A stretch of DNA of 7,408 nucleotides, from the NCBI GenBank assembly GCA_009391845.1, contig QWJG01000021.1, positions 1 to 7,408 of the forward strand. The letters run 5' to 3'. The translations under genes were made by a program, and so were the position numbers. Under the pieces are notes generated by a model, which made no database searches, was not told where the DNA came from, and saw only the letters and a program-made list of their open reading frames with translations. Each line of letters begins with the position of its first letter. The first letter of the stretch is position 1. Origin of the DNA: Chloroflexota bacterium (GTDB lineage: Bacteria > Chloroflexota > Dehalococcoidia > UBA2979). Below are positions 5,372 through 7,408 of the stretch, piece after piece.

Positions 5372-6206
5372 GTTCGGGCACGCCTCGTTGGTCGCGCATC
5401 CGCTCCCCGGAGCGGCCGCGGCGGAGCATGACGATCTCGGCGAGGATAGCGAGCGCGATCTCCTCGGGGGTTTCGGCGCCAATATCGAGGCCGATCGGGG
5501 TGCTGACGGCGGCAAGCGCGGCAGCATCGAAGCCCTCGTCGCGGAGGTGCTGGAGCACGGTGGCGGTACGCCGCTGGCTGCCGATCATGCCGAGGTAGCC
5601 GGTGGGCCGGACGACGGCGTGGCGGAGGGCGATTTCGTCCTGGCGGTGTCCGCGCGAGACGAGGACGACGTGGGCGGAACGATCGAGGGCGATCGTATCG
5701 AGTTGCTCGCCGATTTCGCCGAAGAGGACATGCTCGGCCATCGGGAAGCGCTCGCGGTTGGCGAAGTCCTCGCGATCGTCGATGACGGTGACGGCGAAGC
5801 CGAGCTGTTCGCCGAAGGTGGCGAGCGCGAGTCCGACGTGGCCACCGCCGACGACGATGAGGCGAGCAGGCGGCTCCCAGATCTGGAGCATGAGTTCGGC
5901 GTCGCCGGCACGCGATGCGTGGCGTCGCGTGGTGGTCTGGCCGTCCGGGCCGACATAGAGGGTTTCGACGGCGATCCGGGGATAGGCGGTGTGGGCCTCG
6001 ATGGCGTGTTCGGCGACAGCATCGTCGACGGGCGCAGGGCCGAGGCCGCCGATCCGCGCGCCGTCCGGGCGGACGAGCAGCTTGGCACCGGGCTCGAGCC
6101 AGGGCGGATCGCCGGAGCCGGTGACGGTGGCGACGAGGACGGCGGGGCCACCCTCGAGGGCGGCTTCGATGGCCTCGGTGATGGCGATCTGAGCTTCGAT
6201 GTCCAT
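5364..6206 (-). CDS. XdhC-family protein with degenerate N-domain and Rossmann-type C-domain
   Basis: A 280-aa XdhC/CoxI-like protein, probably cytoplasmic and involved in maturing molybdenum hydroxylases. The C-terminal XdhC domain is complete: LIVVGGGHVGLALA (116-129, dinucleotide-type glycine loop), VIDDREDFANRERFP (141-155), VSRGHRQDEIAL (183-194), GYLGMIGSQRR (203-213) and STPIGLDIGAETPEEIALAILAEI (235-258). The N-terminal part (about 10-85) still resembles the XdhC N-domain, but the GGGC segment reads IGGLGPAPVDDAV and the CGGxMxVF block is gone, so both conserved Cys are missing; the small protein encoded at 4688-5002 has both. The ATG at 6206 has GGAG five bases upstream and follows the YchF-like gene by 39 bp, suggesting one transcript. 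The C-terminal ten residues are charged and unconserved. The Mo enzyme served is not in the window. Confidence 0.88.
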   Translation of the reverse strand: MDIEAQIAITEAIEAALEGGPAVLVATVTGSGDPPWLEPGAKLLVRPDGARIGGLGPAPVDDAVAEHAIEAHTAYPRIAVETLYVGPDGQTTTRRHASRAGDAELMLQIWEPPARLIVVGGGHVGLALATFGEQLGFAVTVIDDREDFANRERFPMAEHVLFGEIGEQLDTIALDRSAHVVLVSRGHRQDEIALRHAVVRPTGYLGMIGSQRRTATVLQHLRDEGFDAAALAAVSTPIGLDIGAETPEEIALAILAEIVMLRRGRSGERMRDQRGVPELD

Positions 6207-6211
6207 CGTCG

Positions 6212-6215
6212 CTCC
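6212..6215 (-). promoter_or_regulatory. Ribosome-binding site of the long xdhC-like gene
   Basis: GGAG on the minus strand lies five bases before ATG 6206, in the 39-bp gap after the YchF-like stop. It supports that start and translation from a shared transcript. Confidence 0.45.
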
Positions 6216-6245
6216 GCTCAGCGGTGGTTGATCGATCGGGTGCGG

Positions 6246-7337
6246 CTAGAGGTTGAAGAGGATGTTGAGCACGTCGCCATCGGCGACGACGTATGACTTG
6301 CCCTCGGTGCGGAGCTGGCCGCGCTTCTTGAGTTCGGCCATGGAGCCGGCGGCAACGAGGTCCTCGTACCCGGCGACCTCGGCACGGATGAAGCCACGTT
6401 CGAGGTCGGTGTGGATGGTGCCGGCGGCCTCGGGAGCGGTTGCGCCTTTGAGGACGGGCCAGGCGCGGCACTCGTCCTCGCCGGCAGTGAGGAAGGAGTG
6501 GAGGCCGAGCAGGTCGTAGGCGAAGCGGATGGCGCGATCGAGCGGCGATTCGTCGGGCAGGCCGAGTTCGGCGCGGAACTCGGCGGCGTCGGCGGGGTCC
6601 ATGGTGGCGAGTTCGGCCTCGACCTTGGCGCAGAGCGCGGCGACGGCGATCTTCTCGCCGCCGTGCCGTTCGGCGAATTCGGCCTCGATGGTCGCGGCGT
6701 CGGCGAGCTGGCCTTCACCGATGTTGACGATCACCAGTTCGGGCAGGCGGGTGACGAAGCGGTAGGCACGCAGTTCCTTCGCTTCCTCGGGGGTGACGGC
6801 GAAGGAGCGGAGGCCGGCGCCGGCCTCGATGTGGGTTTGCATGCGCTGCATGAGCTGGAGCTGGCGCTCGAGCGTGGCGCGTTCGCCGGCTTTCACCGAA
6901 CGCATCTCGGAGCCGATGCGCTCGATGCGGCGCTCGATCAGCGCGAGGTCAGCGAACTGAAGCTCGAGTTCGAGTGCTTCGTAGTCGCGGTGCGGATCGA
7001 CGGCGCCGTCCGGGTGCGGCATCGCGTCGTCCTCGAAGGCGCGGGCGACGTGGACGAGGGTGTCGAGCTGGGCGAGGTCGGCGACGAAGCGGGCGCCGGG
7101 GCCCTCGGGTCCGAAGCCGGCGACGGGGTAGTCGATCCAGCGGATTTCGGCGTAGGTCTTTTTCTTGGGTTTGAAGATGGCGGAGAGGGCGTCGACGCGG
7201 GGATCGGGCACGCGGACGGTGCCCATGTTGGGTTCGGTGGCCGAGCTGTAGGCGCCGACGGCGGCAGAGCCGCGGGTGACGGCGTTGAAGAGCGAGGTTT
7301 TGCCGCTGCGAGCGGTGCCGATGATTCCTAGTTCCAT
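6246..7337 (-). CDS. Divergent YchF/OLA1-like P-loop NTPase (DUF933/TGS domain)
   Basis: This is a 363-aa TRAFAC-class NTPase of the Obg family, YchF branch, usually ribosome-associated and often ATP-preferring. Walker A is GTARSGKT (7-14). TEPNMGTVRVPDPRVDAL (34-51) and FEDD (101-104) are family blocks. A helical coiled-coil-like segment spans about 118-170 (ERRIERI, RATLERQLQLMQRMQ). NIGE (205-208) replaces the NKxD specificity motif, as in YchF NxxE. The C-terminal TGS-like DUF933 domain is very well conserved: SFLTAGEDECRAWPVLKG (281-298), APEAAGTIHTDLERGFIRAE (301-320) and DGDVLNILFN (353-362). Against typical YchF, the P-loop NVGKST is RSGKTS and the G3 segment DIAGLVKGASKGEG is DYPVAGFGPEGPG, so it is a separate subfamily or paralogue rather than textbook YchF. 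ATG 7337 has no Shine-Dalgarno, but the N-terminal strand starts immediately, so the start is reliable. It is followed by the xdhC-like gene in the same direction. Confidence 0.88.
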   Translation of the reverse strand: MELGIIGTARSGKTSLFNAVTRGSAAVGAYSSATEPNMGTVRVPDPRVDALSAIFKPKKKTYAEIRWIDYPVAGFGPEGPGARFVADLAQLDTLVHVARAFEDDAMPHPDGAVDPHRDYEALELELQFADLALIERRIERIGSEMRSVKAGERATLERQLQLMQRMQTHIEAGAGLRSFAVTPEEAKELRAYRFVTRLPELVIVNIGEGQLADAATIEAEFAERHGGEKIAVAALCAKVEAELATMDPADAAEFRAELGLPDESPLDRAIRFAYDLLGLHSFLTAGEDECRAWPVLKGATAPEAAGTIHTDLERGFIRAEVAGYEDLVAAGSMAELKKRGQLRTEGKSYVVADGDVLNILFNL

Positions 7338-7352
7338 TGCTGGTCAGTGTGT

Positions 7353-7383
7353 GGGTGCGGTGGGCGATGGGACAAGGAGGGGG
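7353..7383 (+). other. Potential G-quadruplex upstream of the YchF-like gene
   Basis: On the plus strand four G-tracts (7353-7355, 7362-7364, 7369-7371, 7379-7383) are separated by loops of 6, 4 and 7 bases, and three more G-tracts follow up to the window edge. The motif starts 16 bp upstream of the YchF-like ATG on the template strand. No clear promoter or Shine-Dalgarno is visible in 7338-7408. Confidence 0.35.
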
Positions 7384-7408
7384 TGTGGCCTCGGGGTGGG
7401 CGGGGGTG

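Noticed and set aside
6411..7331. Plus-strand open frame of 306 codons opposite the YchF-like gene
   Set aside because: Antisense shadow, rich in Gly, Glu and Asp, with no recognisable domain or ribosome-binding site.

Overview
The window looks like ordinary chromosomal DNA from a GC-rich, probably monoderm bacterium. The best guess is Chloroflexota, class Thermomicrobia (Sphaerobacter-like). That guess rests on gene content and protein flavour, not on a database match: a MurT/GatD pair, a divergent DUF933-type YchF, split XdhC proteins and a lone TatA. All eight recognisable genes lie on the minus strand, so transcription runs from high to low coordinates. There are no tRNA or rRNA genes, CRISPR arrays, insertion sequences or phage genes.

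In transcription order: (i) 7337-5364, a divergent YchF-like P-loop NTPase followed 39 bp later by a two-domain XdhC-type protein. (ii) 5363-5003, a 361-bp stretch without a convincing gene; it holds two hairpins, a short tandem repeat and a promoter-like -10 box. (iii) 5002-4327, a one-domain XdhC/CoxI-type protein and then a TatA-type Sec-independent translocase subunit, closed by a GC-rich hairpin. (iv) 4161-16, a likely operon: MBL-fold hydrolase, histidine phosphatase with a frameshift, MurT and GatD. The murT and gatD genes overlap by 4 bp (ATGA).

Functionally, MurT and GatD together amidate the D-glutamate of lipid II in the peptidoglycan stem peptide. The XdhC-like proteins belong to molybdenum-hydroxylase maturation, and TatA to export of folded (often cofactor-containing) proteins; that connection is suggestive only. 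The YchF homologue is a translation-associated ATPase/GTPase relative. The MBL hydrolase and the phosphatase have no assignable substrates.

I do not see a new defence system, mobile element or other exotic system. The observations most worth checking are a single-base frameshift that splits the histidine phosphatase, an altered cysteine pattern in the MurT zinc ribbon, unusual nucleotide-binding motifs in the YchF homologue, complementary loss and retention of conserved motifs in the two XdhC proteins, a very dense G-tract motif inside the 3' end of gatD, and the structured intergenic region at 5003-5363.
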